64,000 nucleotides of DNA from Phycisphaeraceae bacterium (GTDB lineage Bacteria; Planctomycetota; Phycisphaerae; Phycisphaerales; UBA1924), in the NCBI GenBank assembly GCA_019636535.1, contig JAHBXK010000008.1:1-64000 (forward strand), in the 5' to 3' direction. The position numbers were made by a program, and so were the translations under genes. Shown one piece after another: positions 43,322-52,760 of the stretch (positions are counted from its first letter, which is position 1; each line of letters starts with the position of its first letter). The notes beneath the pieces are model-generated. The model saw only the letters and a program-made list of their open reading frames with translations. It ran no database searches and was not told the DNA's origin.

Positions 43322-45718
43322 TCAGAACAGGCCGGGCCCGTCGTTGGCTGGCACGAGCTTCCCGTTGACAAGACGCATCTTCGGCTTGACCGATCTGTTC
43401 GAATCGGCCACAGCAGGAGAGGGCTGCTTGGCGGGTGCCTTCCGACCGGGAGCTCCAGTTGTCTTGGAGGATGCGGAGTTGCTCTGTTTGGCACGATTCG
43501 GACCGGCGTTGGTCTTCGGCCGAGTTCCTACGGTCGCACGCTTCGCGCCATCCACATCGATCAACCTTGGCTCATCGTCTGCTCGTTTGGCAAGGGACGC
43601 GACTTTCAGCCGGGCGGCTTCGGACTTTGAAGTGGACTTCAGCGCGGCGGGGAGATCCGAGCCGCCCTTGGCGTCGCGAACGGAACGAGTGGAAGGAGCA
43701 TCGCTGTCGATGCCCGCCGCGGACTTCACGATCAGCACGCCGTCATCCTCGGATAACTCGTCACCATCGGATCGTGACTTGACCACTTTCCCGTCTTCAT
43801 CAAGGACCTGGTCAGCTACGGCGGTGCGCTTGCGCGCCTGCTCGAGCAGCGCCTGGTACAACTTCTTGGTGTCCTCGTCGGTGATTGCGCCCACAGCCTG
43901 AGCGATTTCTCCGATGTATCGTTCGAAGATGTCCCGTCGCTCGCCCTCGCGACGCATCTTGAGTCGCTTGCGGAGGTAGGTGCCGAGTTTGCGACCGCAC
44001 TCCATCAGCGCGAGTTTCATCTCCTTGCGTATCTCGTCATAGTCGGCGATGGCCTCCTTGCTCTCGCTGGTGAAGGGCACCCAGACGCTCGCCATGTGGA
44101 TCATGATCATCAGAGGGCCGATCGGCAGACTGCTGCGAGGCTGCTGAAGGCTGTAGTTTTTCCAGCCGGTCTCGGTGACTGCCTTGAAACTCGAGCACGC
44201 CGACTGTTGGAACTGCAGGGGTACGCGATTGGCGAAGCGGATGACCCGGGCGCTGTCGTCGGCTGGCAGGTCGCCGCCGAACGCGATCGCTGCTTCGATC
44301 TGGAACGGCCGGCCGCGATAGACCTCCGGTTCGCGTGAACTGGCCGCGTAGAACTCCGCACGCACACCCTTCAACAACCCGGCCAGCAATTGCCGCACGC
44401 CGATCGGAGCCAGGCAGTCGGTCGGAGGGGGCGGGAACTTGCCCTCCTGAAACTCGCGGAAGAGCTTCTCCGCGCGATCATGGTCGATGTCGCCGACCTT
44501 TGTCCGGCTGGTCACGCCGATCTTGTCGCACAAACCGGAGGCCGTCGCGGCTGAGATCCGGCTGAACTTGTCCTGCAGGAAGTTGTAGAGCGTGTATGAA
44601 CCGACACTGCCGACCTTTGGTTTCTCCGACTCGGCTTCCTTGAGCATCTGCAGGAGGATGCCCAGTTCGATGCCCTTCGGATGGGGTTGGATCTCCTTGG
44701 TTTCGGGGGGCAGTTCGTTGATCGTTCGCGGGAAGACCGTGACGCCACCGGTCTCGGTCGTGGTTTGTGGCTCGGCGGGTGGTGGGGGCGTCGGGGTCGT
44801 GGTCTCGGCGACGGAGTCCTCACCCGATGATGCGATGCCCTTCACCGACTTGCGCGTGCTGGCGAACTCCAGCTCGGCCGCGTCGGATTCGTCCTGGACA
44901 GACCTGCTCGGCGGGACGAACGTGATCCGCGCGTGCGGGTTGGCGATGGCGGTCAGTTCCAGAAACTCGTCAACGCTGCCCCGCCCCTTCTGATACCGAC
45001 CTTCGAGTTCGATCGAGACGCTTGTTCCGGTCGGGTAGTGGCGTACGGAGAGAAACTCGCCGGACCGGGTGAGATCGCGCGTTCCCGACGTGAGCGCCTT
45101 GAGCCGCGCAAGCGGAAAGTCATCGGTCTCTTCGTCAACCGTGACCTCAGCGCGGTTGGTCTTGGTGTTCATCGCGAGTTCGATGTGGTGCGCAGGCTTG
45201 TGTGCATTGGGCCGAGTCTGGATCATCATGGGCTTGCCCGTGGTGATCAGTCCGTACATGCCTGCGGCGGAGATGCCGATACCCTGCTGGCCGCGAGACA
45301 TTTTGAGGCGGTGAAACTTCGACCCGTAGAGCAGCCGGCCGAAGATGTTCTCGACCTGCTTGCGGACGATTCCCGGCCCGTTGTCAACGATCGTGACGCG
45401 GTAGCGAGAACTCTTGGAAGTGCTGGGACGGTCGGGCTGAAGATCTTCGATAACGACAGTGATGTCGGGCAGGATGCCCGCCTCTTCGCACGCGTCGAGC
45501 GAATTGTCAACCGCCTCCTTCACGGCGGTGAGCAACGCCTTGCGCGGGTTGTCGAAGCCCAGTAGGTGCCTGTTCTTGGCGAAGAACTCGCTGACGCTGA
45601 TGTCGCGTTGGCGATCGGCCATTGCTTCGGCCGTGACGCGAAGGCTCCTTTCGCCGGCCTTCCCGGCGTCACGCTTGCTCGACTTCTTCATTGCTGGTGG
45701 CTCGGCGACGAGCGTCAT
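43322..45718 (-). CDS. top6B: DNA topoisomerase VI subunit B, with basic C-terminal extension
   Basis: The protein is 798 aa from the ATG at 45718, which has GGGAGG about 9 nt upstream; 45748 is an alternative start. The GHKL/Bergerat ATPase is clear: LLTAVKEAVDNSLDACEEAG, VTIVDNGPGIVRKQ and SRGQQGIGISAAGMYG. The transducer carries FANRVPLQFQQ and WVPFTSESKEAIADYDEI, a hallmark of Top6B. An insertion rich in Thr and Pro (about 290-325) precedes the H2TH-like part. The last 150-160 residues are Lys/Ser/Ala-rich and probably disordered. Type IIB topoisomerases relax and decatenate DNA as A2B2; the partner Top6A is not within the window. Confidence 0.94.
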   Translation of the reverse strand: MTLVAEPPAMKKSSKRDAGKAGERSLRVTAEAMADRQRDISVSEFFAKNRHLLGFDNPRKALLTAVKEAVDNSLDACEEAGILPDITVVIEDLQPDRPSTSKSSRYRVTIVDNGPGIVRKQVENIFGRLLYGSKFHRLKMSRGQQGIGISAAGMYGLITTGKPMMIQTRPNAHKPAHHIELAMNTKTNRAEVTVDEETDDFPLARLKALTSGTRDLTRSGEFLSVRHYPTGTSVSIELEGRYQKGRGSVDEFLELTAIANPHARITFVPPSRSVQDESDAAELEFASTRKSVKGIASSGEDSVAETTTPTPPPPAEPQTTTETGGVTVFPRTINELPPETKEIQPHPKGIELGILLQMLKEAESEKPKVGSVGSYTLYNFLQDKFSRISAATASGLCDKIGVTSRTKVGDIDHDRAEKLFREFQEGKFPPPPTDCLAPIGVRQLLAGLLKGVRAEFYAASSREPEVYRGRPFQIEAAIAFGGDLPADDSARVIRFANRVPLQFQQSACSSFKAVTETGWKNYSLQQPRSSLPIGPLMIMIHMASVWVPFTSESKEAIADYDEIRKEMKLALMECGRKLGTYLRKRLKMRREGERRDIFERYIGEIAQAVGAITDEDTKKLYQALLEQARKRTAVADQVLDEDGKVVKSRSDGDELSEDDGVLIVKSAAGIDSDAPSTRSVRDAKGGSDLPAALKSTSKSEAARLKVASLAKRADDEPRLIDVDGAKRATVGTRPKTNAGPNRAKQSNSASSKTTGAPGRKAPAKQPSPAVADSNRSVKPKMRLVNGKLVPANDGPGLF

Positions 45719-45965
45719 GCTGACAACCCTCCCTGGCGATCTGGCCATCGGCCCCGGCGCGGGCTCCGTCCCGCTGTCGGAATGTCACAGGGTACCCGCG
45801 GTGGCGATCGAGCGCAGGCTCGGTCCGGAATTTCGAAACGCCGCGTTCAAGATGCGACGGGCGCACCGCATTCCTTTGCGGCGTGGCGTGCTCGGCCGAG
45901 AATTGTCCGTCTGCCAGGCTTGCATTCGTTGTCCGGAGTGCGTATGACCCCCTGTGAGCGGCACG

Positions 45966-47453
45966 ATGACCATCCGAGCATTGGATGTCCGCCCGCGGGT
46001 TTTCGATCCTCGATTCCAAACTGGCGCGGCTTCCGGCTCGGCGGCTCTGCCGCACGCAGGCCGGCTGATTGTCGCGGCAAACCGCCTGCCGGTCCGACGG
46101 ATCGGCAGCGGCAAAGCTGCACGGTGGCAGGCTTCTGACGGCGGATTGGTCACAGCGCTTCGGCCCGTGCTGCGCGGTGGAAGTCGCGCGACACTGTGGG
46201 TGGGCTGGCCGGGGTCGAAGGGACGAGGTAGTCAGCCGGGGATGATTGAAGCCATCGAAGCAGGCGGCATCCGAATGCAACCGGTCTCGCTCTCTCATCG
46301 CGAGGTCGACGCGTTCTACCACTGCTTCTCGAACCGGACCATATGGCCCCTCTACCACGACGCCATTCACGCGCCAGAGTTCGATGAATCATGGTGGGAT
46401 GCGTATGTAAGGGTCAACGCTCGTTTCGCGCGGTCGATCGCAGAGAACGCCAATCACGGTGACTCTGTTTGGATCCATGACTATCACCTGCAACTTGTTC
46501 CTGCAATGTTGCGCGAACTCAAGCCTGGGCTTCGCATCGGGATCTTCCTGCACATCCCCTTTCCCCCCCGCGAACTGTTCGGTTGGCTGCCTTGGAGGGC
46601 TCGGATCGCCGAGGGACTCCTGGGCGCGGACGTGATCGGCTTTCAAACCGAGTCCGACGCCGCCAACTTCATGACGGCTGCCTTGACTTTCACGAACGCC
46701 AGAACAGGATCGGACGGAGCACTGAGCGTCTATGACCGTCGAGTGCGAATCGATTCGTTCCCGATTTCCATCGATTTCGACGAGTTCTCGTCCGGAGCAT
46801 CGGACTCCGCCGTCAAGCGCGCCGCCGAGTCGATCAGGCGGAAAGTTGGTCCTGAGCGAAGGATCCTCTTGGGCGTCGATCGGCTCGACTACACCAAGGG
46901 GATCGATCTGCGGCTGAGGGCTTTCGCGCACGCGTTGCACGCCGGATCCCTCAGCGTCGAGAACTGTGTCCTCATTCAGGTGGCCGTCCCGAGTCGGGAG
47001 CCGGTCCCGGAGTACGCACGCATGCGCGACAGCATCGAGCGCTTGGTTGGTCGTATCAACGGCGAGCACGCCGTGCCGGGCCGTGTTGCGGTTCATTACT
47101 TTCGGCGCAGCTTGCCCCGCAAAGAACTGCTGGCCTATTACCTGGCGGCCGACGCGATGATCGTCACGCCCGTCCGGGATGGCATGAATTTGGTGGCTAA
47201 GGAGTACGTTGCCTGCCGCAACGACGAGTCGGGTGTGCTTGTTTTGAGCGAGACCGCAGGGGCCGCTCAGGAACTGCGCGAGGCGATCTTGGTGAATCCC
47301 CGCGATATCAGCGGCACCAGCGATGCCATTGTACGAGCGGCAAAGATGCCGGCAACGGAGGCTGCTGCGCGTATGATCGCCCTGCGTGAGCACATCCGAT
47401 CGCACGATGTGCATCGGTGGGCCGACGGGTTCCTCGGGGCGCTTTGCGAATGA
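45966..47453 (+). CDS. otsA: Trehalose-6-phosphate synthase
   Basis: The protein is 495 aa from the ATG at 45966; an upstream GTG at 45954 is possible. [46 protein letters not shown] and [19 protein letters not shown] are the GT20 nucleotide-sugar and glucose-6-phosphate sites. It makes trehalose-6-phosphate from UDP- or ADP-glucose and glucose-6-phosphate. Its stop overlaps the start of the next gene (ATGA), tying synthesis to dephosphorylation. It serves osmoprotection and carbon storage. Confidence 0.96.
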   Translation: MTIRALDVRPRVFDPRFQTGAASGSAALPHAGRLIVAANRLPVRRIGSGKAARWQASDGGLVTALRPVLRGGSRATLWVGWPGSKGRGSQPGMIEAIEAGGIRMQPVSLSHREVDAFYHCFSNRTIWPLYHDAIHAPEFDESWWDAYVRVNARFARSIAENANHGDSVWIHDYHLQLVPAMLRELKPGLRIGIFLHIPFPPRELFGWLPWRARIAEGLLGADVIGFQTESDAANFMTAALTFTNARTGSDGALSVYDRRVRIDSFPISIDFDEFSSGASDSAVKRAAESIRRKVGPERRILLGVDRLDYTKGIDLRLRAFAHALHAGSLSVENCVLIQVAVPSREPVPEYARMRDSIERLVGRINGEHAVPGRVAVHYFRRSLPRKELLAYYLAADAMIVTPVRDGMNLVAKEYVACRNDESGVLVLSETAGAAQELREAILVNPRDISGTSDAIVRAAKMPATEAAARMIALREHIRSHDVHRWADGFLGALCE

Positions 47454-50050
47454 TCGACAGACGCGATGAGATCCGCGAGGCGCTCGTGCGTCTTGCCGAG
47501 TCGCCGATTCTGCTGGTCGGCTCCGACTTCGACGGCGTCATCGCGCCCATCGCGCCCACGCCCGATCAGGCAATACCGGATCCGCGTGTGATTGCGGCAC
47601 TCATCGAACTCTCGCGCGTTCGTTCCACCCACGTTGCGGTGGTTTCCGGGCGAGATCGGGGCGTGCTGGCCGCGATGGCTCCGAACTTGGCCGAACGAGC
47701 GACTCTCGTTGGTGGTCACGGTGCGTCGCTTGCGGATGAGAGAACGCTGAGTCATGAACAACGGACATTGCTCAATGAGATGGAGCGACTGTTGCGAGCA
47801 GAGGCCAAGGAACTGACGGGTGCGTTCGTCGAAACCAAGTCGGTTTCTTGCACGCTCCACTATCGACTCAGTGATCCGAGTGCCGCAAGAGGCGTGATCG
47901 ACCGGGTGGTGGGCAGGGTCACCGCGCACGACGGCGTACACGTGCTCCACGGTCACAAGGTGCTCGAAATCGCGGTTGTCAGGCCGGACAAGGGTGAGGC
48001 CCTTGAGAGCGTGCGTCATCGCTTTGCCGCGCAGGGCGTGTTGTTCATCGGTGACGATGTGACCGATGAAGCGGTGTTTGAGCGACTCGCTACAGAGCGG
48101 CCGCCGAGTTCTTGTGTCGAGGTAGGCATCAAAGTGGGGCGCGAACATACAGTCGCTGGATATCGCGTTCCGGATCAGTCACACGTTGCTTCCGTGCTCG
48201 AAGAGTTGCTTCTGCTTCGACAGGAGCAAGTGAAGGCTGACGAGGCTCGGCGGACACCCATTCAACGACACCCGGTGCTCAGCGACCAGCGTACGGTCGT
48301 GCTTGTCGATCCACGCGGAAGTGTCGTGTGGGCCTGCCTTCCTCGCATCGACTCCCCGGCCATGTTCGCCACGTTGCTCGACGGTGAGCAAAGCGGCTCC
48401 TTCGATATCGAGCCCGAAGGTGTCGACGGCTTCCCATCCGAGCTTCCCGTGCAGTCGTACGACGGGCACACGTTCGTCCTCAGGACGGAATGGGAGAGCG
48501 GTCGTGTTGTCGTAACGGACTACCTTGACTGCTCCGGTGGGAAGACCTTCCAGCGAGCGGGTCGATCGGATCTCATCCGTGTAGTCGAAGGTGAAGGCCG
48601 AATCCGCATCCGATTCGCGCCGCGACTGGACTTCGGGCGATCTCGCACACGGCTGGCACTTCGCGATGGTGGCGTCGAAATCGAGGGGTGGCTTGATCCG
48701 GTCGTTCTGGTCTCGCCCGGCGTTGCATGGACGATCAATGAAAACGGTGCGCACCAGTCGGCAACCGCGATCGTTGATCTCGACGGTCGTTCTGCCATGG
48801 TGCTCGAACTCCGATACGGGACGGCCAGCGTACGTCCGTCGCCGACTCCCGAGGCGCTGCGACGAGAGCAAACGGCACGCTTCTGGTCCGGATGGTCCGA
48901 AACGCTCGAACTCCCGAGGCTCAAGCCCGACTTGGTTCGGCGCAGCGCACTGGTTCTCAAGGCACTCTGCCACGGACCCACCGGAGCCATCGCCGCGGCA
49001 GGCACGACCAGCCTGCCGGAGCAGATCGGTGGAGTGAGGAACTGGGACTATCGATTCTGTTGGCCGCGCGATGCGGCGATGAGTGCATCGGCGCTTGTCC
49101 GGCTCGGCAACACGGGAATCGGGCTCCGCTTGCTCGACTGGCTGAGTGAAGTGATATCGGGTTGCGTGTCGCCGGATCGTCTTCGCCCGATCTACGACGT
49201 TTCCGGCCGGGAACTGGGCTTGGAGGGCGAAATCGGTGAGATGCGTGGGTATGCGCGATCGAGACCGGTCCGTGTCGGAAATGCCGCCGCGCATCAGGTG
49301 CAACTCGACGTCTTTGGTCCGATCGTTGAACTTGTTGCGCTATTGGCGCAGCGTGGAGCACCGATCACTCCGCAGTGCTGGCGACTCGTGGAGGCCATGG
49401 TCGGTGCGGTCGCGTCACGATGGCGCGAACCGGATCACGGAATCTGGGAAGTGCGTGATACCCCGCGTCACCACGTGCACTCCAAAGTGATGTGCTGGTT
49501 GGCGGTCGATCGGGCTTTGGTCATTTGCGATGCGCTCACGGGACGATCCCGACCCGACTGGGAGTGTCTTCGGGATGAAATCGGAACCGATGTTCTTGAT
49601 CACGGATTTAATGAGCGGATCGGCGCATTCGTTTCCTGGTACGGGGCCGACGTCATCGATGCTGCTTCGCTCTGGGTCGGTCTCAGCGGGCTCGTGCCGG
49701 CGAACGACCCTCGATTCGTCGGGACAGTCAACTCCGTGAAGCGAGAACTCGCCTCAACAGGGAGCGTGTTTCGGTATCACTGTGACGATGGATTGCCGGG
49801 TGTCGAGGGCGCCTTCCACCTCTGCACCGGATGGCTCATCGAGTCACTGGCCATGATCGGATGCAAGGTCGAAGCGATGAGACTGTTCGAGCGACTCTGT
49901 TCATTTGCCGGACCCTTCGGGCTGCTGAGTGAAGAGGTCGATCCCGAGCACGGTATCGCGTTGGGGAACTACCCTCAGGCATACTCCCATCTGGGCGTCA
50001 TCAACGCGGCCGTGAGGATGAGTCGAGTGTCGGTGGGTACACCTTCTTGA
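47450..50050 (+). CDS. Trehalose-phosphatase fused to GH15 glucoamylase/trehalase-like domain
   Basis: This 866 aa protein joins two enzymes. Residues 1-255 are a HAD phosphatase of the OtsB type: GSDFDGVIAPIAP with Asp26 and Asp28, then FIGDDVTDEAVFERL. From about 270 it is a GH15 (alpha/alpha)6 barrel: RGSVVWACLPRIDSPAMFAT, then NWDYRFCWPRDAAMSAS near 530, GIWEVRDTPRHHVHSKVMCW with the general acid Glu, and SEEVDPEHGIALGNYPQAYS with the general base Glu. GH15 members include glucoamylases and mycobacterial-type trehalases. The gene overlaps otsA. The phosphatase role is secure; the GH15 substrate, trehalose or glucan, is open. Confidence 0.92.
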   Translation: MIDRRDEIREALVRLAESPILLVGSDFDGVIAPIAPTPDQAIPDPRVIAALIELSRVRSTHVAVVSGRDRGVLAAMAPNLAERATLVGGHGASLADERTLSHEQRTLLNEMERLLRAEAKELTGAFVETKSVSCTLHYRLSDPSAARGVIDRVVGRVTAHDGVHVLHGHKVLEIAVVRPDKGEALESVRHRFAAQGVLFIGDDVTDEAVFERLATERPPSSCVEVGIKVGREHTVAGYRVPDQSHVASVLEELLLLRQEQVKADEARRTPIQRHPVLSDQRTVVLVDPRGSVVWACLPRIDSPAMFATLLDGEQSGSFDIEPEGVDGFPSELPVQSYDGHTFVLRTEWESGRVVVTDYLDCSGGKTFQRAGRSDLIRVVEGEGRIRIRFAPRLDFGRSRTRLALRDGGVEIEGWLDPVVLVSPGVAWTINENGAHQSATAIVDLDGRSAMVLELRYGTASVRPSPTPEALRREQTARFWSGWSETLELPRLKPDLVRRSALVLKALCHGPTGAIAAAGTTSLPEQIGGVRNWDYRFCWPRDAAMSASALVRLGNTGIGLRLLDWLSEVISGCVSPDRLRPIYDVSGRELGLEGEIGEMRGYARSRPVRVGNAAAHQVQLDVFGPIVELVALLAQRGAPITPQCWRLVEAMVGAVASRWREPDHGIWEVRDTPRHHVHSKVMCWLAVDRALVICDALTGRSRPDWECLRDEIGTDVLDHGFNERIGAFVSWYGADVIDAASLWVGLSGLVPANDPRFVGTVNSVKRELASTGSVFRYHCDDGLPGVEGAFHLCTGWLIESLAMIGCKVEAMRLFERLCSFAGPFGLLSEEVDPEHGIALGNYPQAYSHLGVINAAVRMSRVSVGTPS

Positions 50051-50156
50051 GCGACTGGAGACGCTTCGAGGCACAGCAGCAAGCGCTTCCAATGTTCTCG
50101 GACGTCTGAAGCCCCAACGAGCCCAGTGCGCTTCGCGGATGGCCGATGTTCTCGCC

Positions 50157-51263
50157 ATGAATCTGCGTTTCAGACAGGTTGGGATCGGCTTGGCCGTGGC
50201 TTTGGTCACAATCGGCGTGTTCAACATCTCACGGGCGTCGAGTGCCTCGGCTCGCTCGGGCTCGAATTCGCGCGAGCTATTCGCCAGTGAGTTCCCCTTG
50301 ATCTTCGACGCTGTGGAGGTTGATCTCGGTAACGTCAGCGATGCCGCGGACGTCAGCCACGCGTTCTCGTTCGTCAACGCGAGCGAGCGGTCCGTTCGCG
50401 TGGAATTGCGGAACTACTGCACGCACTGCGAAAAACCCGAGATCGTTCCCGGGTTGGTCGGATCGGGACGGACGGGCGTGGTGATCGTCGACATGAAGAC
50501 CGCGGGAATGTCCGGCCTCATTCGCGGTGGTGCCACGATCGGGGTTCAGGGGCTCGATCAACCGACAGTCGAACTGAAACTCACAGCAACGGTCGTTCCG
50601 GATGCCGCTTTCGACCCGCCGATGCTCCGTATCGACGAGACACCGATCGGCGCTGGTGGGTCCGGTGAGGTTGCGTTGATCGTTCGCACACCCGGCTCGG
50701 GCGTGCGATCGATTGTTTCAAGCGTTCCTTCCTTCGTCGCCGAAGCCGGTGAACCAGAGGAGATCAAGATCGATGCAACGACCGGCACGAAGATCCCGAT
50801 CCGTGTCCGAGTCGGCAGCGAACTTCCCGCGGGTTACCATGTGGCCGACCTTCGAGTGGAGACAACTGGCGGATCCTGGGTTCACCTGCCCGTGAGCGTG
50901 CAGGTTTTGCCGAGTTTGGTCGCCAATCCCGCCGACATCGGCCTTGGACTGCGTGTGGGTGGTGATGAGTTCAAAGCGTTGGTTTCGGTGACTTCACGCG
51001 ACGGCACGCCTGTACGGATTTCATCGATCGGCTTGGCGGACTCCTCGGTGCACACGGCCGGTTCGGTTCGCTCACCGATCTCGAGACTGACCGATCTCAA
51101 CATCGCACTCGCGGTTGAGGAGCCGAACATGGTCGCCAAGATCACCGTCTCCGGCCGGGCGCCGCTCAGCACGGGCGGGTACGAGTTCATTCTCAACGTC
51201 CAGGGACAACAGGGGTCCGGAGATGTGCTGGCAGTGCCCGTTCGCTTCCGTGTGCGTTACTGA
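50157..51263 (+). CDS. Exported DUF1573-like protein
   Basis: The protein is 368 aa from the ATG at 50157 (MNLRFRQVGIGLAVALVTIG), where a signal peptide or membrane anchor begins; the ATG at 50139 would add six residues. FDAVEVDLGNVSDAADVSHA, then FSFVNASERSVRVELRNYC, follows the DUF1573 pattern, in which a Cys-Gly-Cys motif usually comes next. Here it is CTHC. The remainder is made of beta-rich repeats like Ig-fold modules. The protein probably acts in the periplasm or at the cell surface. No enzymatic motif is seen. Confidence 0.65.
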   Translation: MNLRFRQVGIGLAVALVTIGVFNISRASSASARSGSNSRELFASEFPLIFDAVEVDLGNVSDAADVSHAFSFVNASERSVRVELRNYCTHCEKPEIVPGLVGSGRTGVVIVDMKTAGMSGLIRGGATIGVQGLDQPTVELKLTATVVPDAAFDPPMLRIDETPIGAGGSGEVALIVRTPGSGVRSIVSSVPSFVAEAGEPEEIKIDATTGTKIPIRVRVGSELPAGYHVADLRVETTGGSWVHLPVSVQVLPSLVANPADIGLGLRVGGDEFKALVSVTSRDGTPVRISSIGLADSSVHTAGSVRSPISRLTDLNIALAVEEPNMVAKITVSGRAPLSTGGYEFILNVQGQQGSGDVLAVPVRFRVRY

Positions 51264-51357
51264 GTTCCGAGTCTCATGTCTTTACCCACGTGCCTAACCT
51301 TGCGTCCGCTCGGCCCGACGCTCGAAGCAGTCCGCCGAGCCTCACGACGGAGGATGC

Positions 51358-51828
51358 ATGGAAACGACGCTCATCATTCTGAAGCCCGACGCCGTGCAGC
51401 GCGGCATCATGGGACGGATTATCAGCCGATTTGAAGAGAAGGGGCTGCAGGTCGTCGGCTGCAAACTGATGCAGATCAGTCAGCAACTGGCCGCCACGCA
51501 CTACGAGGCCCATCAGAGCAAGCCGTTCTACCCCGGCTTGATTAAGTTCATGACTTCGAGCGCCGTGCTGGTCATGGCCATCCGCGGCAACGGCGCGATC
51601 ACCATCGCCCGCAACATGATGGGTGCCACGTTCGGCTCTAAGGCGGCACCCGGGACCATCCGCGGCGATTTCGGTGTTTCCAACTCATTCAATCTCATCC
51701 ACGGCTCGGACAGCCCAGAAGCCGCCGAACGGGAACTCCGGCTCTTCTTCAAGCCCGAGGAGATCTTGAACTGGAAGCGCGACGGTGACGGTTGGATCTA
51801 CGATCAGTCCGGTGGCAAGGCTGAGTGA
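51358..51828 (+). CDS. ndk: Nucleoside diphosphate kinase
   Basis: This 156 aa protein has GGAGG upstream of the ATG. TLIILKPDAVQRGIMGRIIS opens the fold and NLIHGSDSPEAAERELRLFF holds the phosphorylated active-site His. TIRGDFGVS lies before it. It transfers phosphate between nucleoside di- and triphosphates. It converges on csrA. Confidence 0.98.
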   Translation: METTLIILKPDAVQRGIMGRIISRFEEKGLQVVGCKLMQISQQLAATHYEAHQSKPFYPGLIKFMTSSAVLVMAIRGNGAITIARNMMGATFGSKAAPGTIRGDFGVSNSFNLIHGSDSPEAAERELRLFFKPEEILNWKRDGDGWIYDQSGGKAE

Positions 51829-51945
51829 TCGACCGGAACTCGACTTTGATGCCTGCGACACTTCTGTACGTGCTGTCTCGCCTGCGGGTCGGTCTTAAAC
51901 GGGCTCTTCGCGGAGCACTCACCTGGCAAATGTGGGAAAGCCGGG

Positions 51946-51963
51946 GACGATCGGTGGATCGTC
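51946..51963. terminator. Possible bidirectional hairpin between ndk and csrA
   Basis: GACGATC and GATCGTC form a perfect 7 bp stem with a four-base loop in the 172 bp between the converging ndk and csrA genes. No T tract follows on either strand, so intrinsic termination is uncertain. Confidence 0.3.
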
Positions 51964-52000
51964 TACCAGTCCATCTGTCGGTTGTTGTCGATTCGCGCGC

Positions 52001-52228
52001 TCAGCCCGGTGAACTAGCCACCCCGTTCTTGATCGCCCCGATCACCTGTGGCCGGTCCTCGATGATCTGGTTGGCGACTTCACGCCGGTGAACTTCAACC
52101 GATCTGGGAAAGTCGAAAGCGATCCGGACGCGATCACCCTTGATCGATGCGATCCGAACAATCCCGATCGGATTGGACGGGTCTCCAATCACGACTTCTT
52201 CGCCCTCACGTCTCGTGATGACCAGCAT
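52001..52228 (-). CDS. csrA: Carbon storage regulator CsrA
   Basis: This 75 aa protein starts MLVITRREGEEVVIGDP with GGAGG 5 nt upstream. VRIASIKGDRVRIAFDFPRS and VEVHRREV complete the RNA-binding beta-barrel; Arg residues near the N-terminus and at VHRREV contact GGA-containing mRNA leaders. It controls translation and stability of target mRNAs. The gene's own ribosome site has a GGA, so autoregulation is conceivable. Confidence 0.95.
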   Translation of the reverse strand: MLVITRREGEEVVIGDPSNPIGIVRIASIKGDRVRIAFDFPRSVEVHRREVANQIIEDRPQVIGAIKNGVASSPG

Positions 52229-52408
52229 CTGGACCTCCAGTCCCCTGTGGTGCGTGAGGGCAGGCGCCGCTCCGCCTTGACGGCCATGATAATCAAAGCC
52301 GACGACGGCGCGAAGGGGGCACTCGAAAATCTGTTCGAATGTGGGGCGGATAACTCGATTGAGACGTTCAAACGCCTCGACGGTCCGAAAATTCCCCTGA
52401 ATACCCGA

Positions 52409-52687
52409 TCAATCGACGGCCACCACCCCCTTGATTTCGGGGATGTGCTGCCGCAGATTTCGCTCGATCCCTGTCTGCAGTGTGACGGAAGACGAAGGGC
52501 ACCCCACGCAGGCTCCGTGCAGTCGGATCTGAACCGTTCGGTCGTCCGTGACGCCGATCAGTTCGATGTCCCCTCCGTCGGCTTGGACCGCCGGGCGGAT
52601 GAGGCTGATGACCTTGGCCACACGCTCGTACACGTCAGAAGCGCTTGAGCCGGTGTGGGGCGGTGGTTGTTGTTCGTTGTGGCGCAA
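52409..52687 (-). CDS. NifU-like C-terminal (Nfu) iron-sulfur scaffold protein
   Basis: The protein is 92 aa from a TTG at 52687; a GTG at 52633 would start at YERVAKVISLIRP and gives the usual domain length, so the start is unsure. VISLIRPAVQADGGDIELIG and the cluster-binding GACVGCPSSSVTL are typical Nfu features. It carries Fe-S clusters to target proteins. It is divergent from the lipoprotein gene. Confidence 0.9.
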   Translation of the reverse strand: MRHNEQQPPPHTGSSASDVYERVAKVISLIRPAVQADGGDIELIGVTDDRTVQIRLHGACVGCPSSSVTLQTGIERNLRQHIPEIKGVVAVD

Positions 52688-52760
52688 GGTGTTGGGTCAT
52701 CCGGCTTTCGATGCACGGCTATCGTAGGTTGGGAGGGAGTGCCGGGGCGTACACTCGCTC

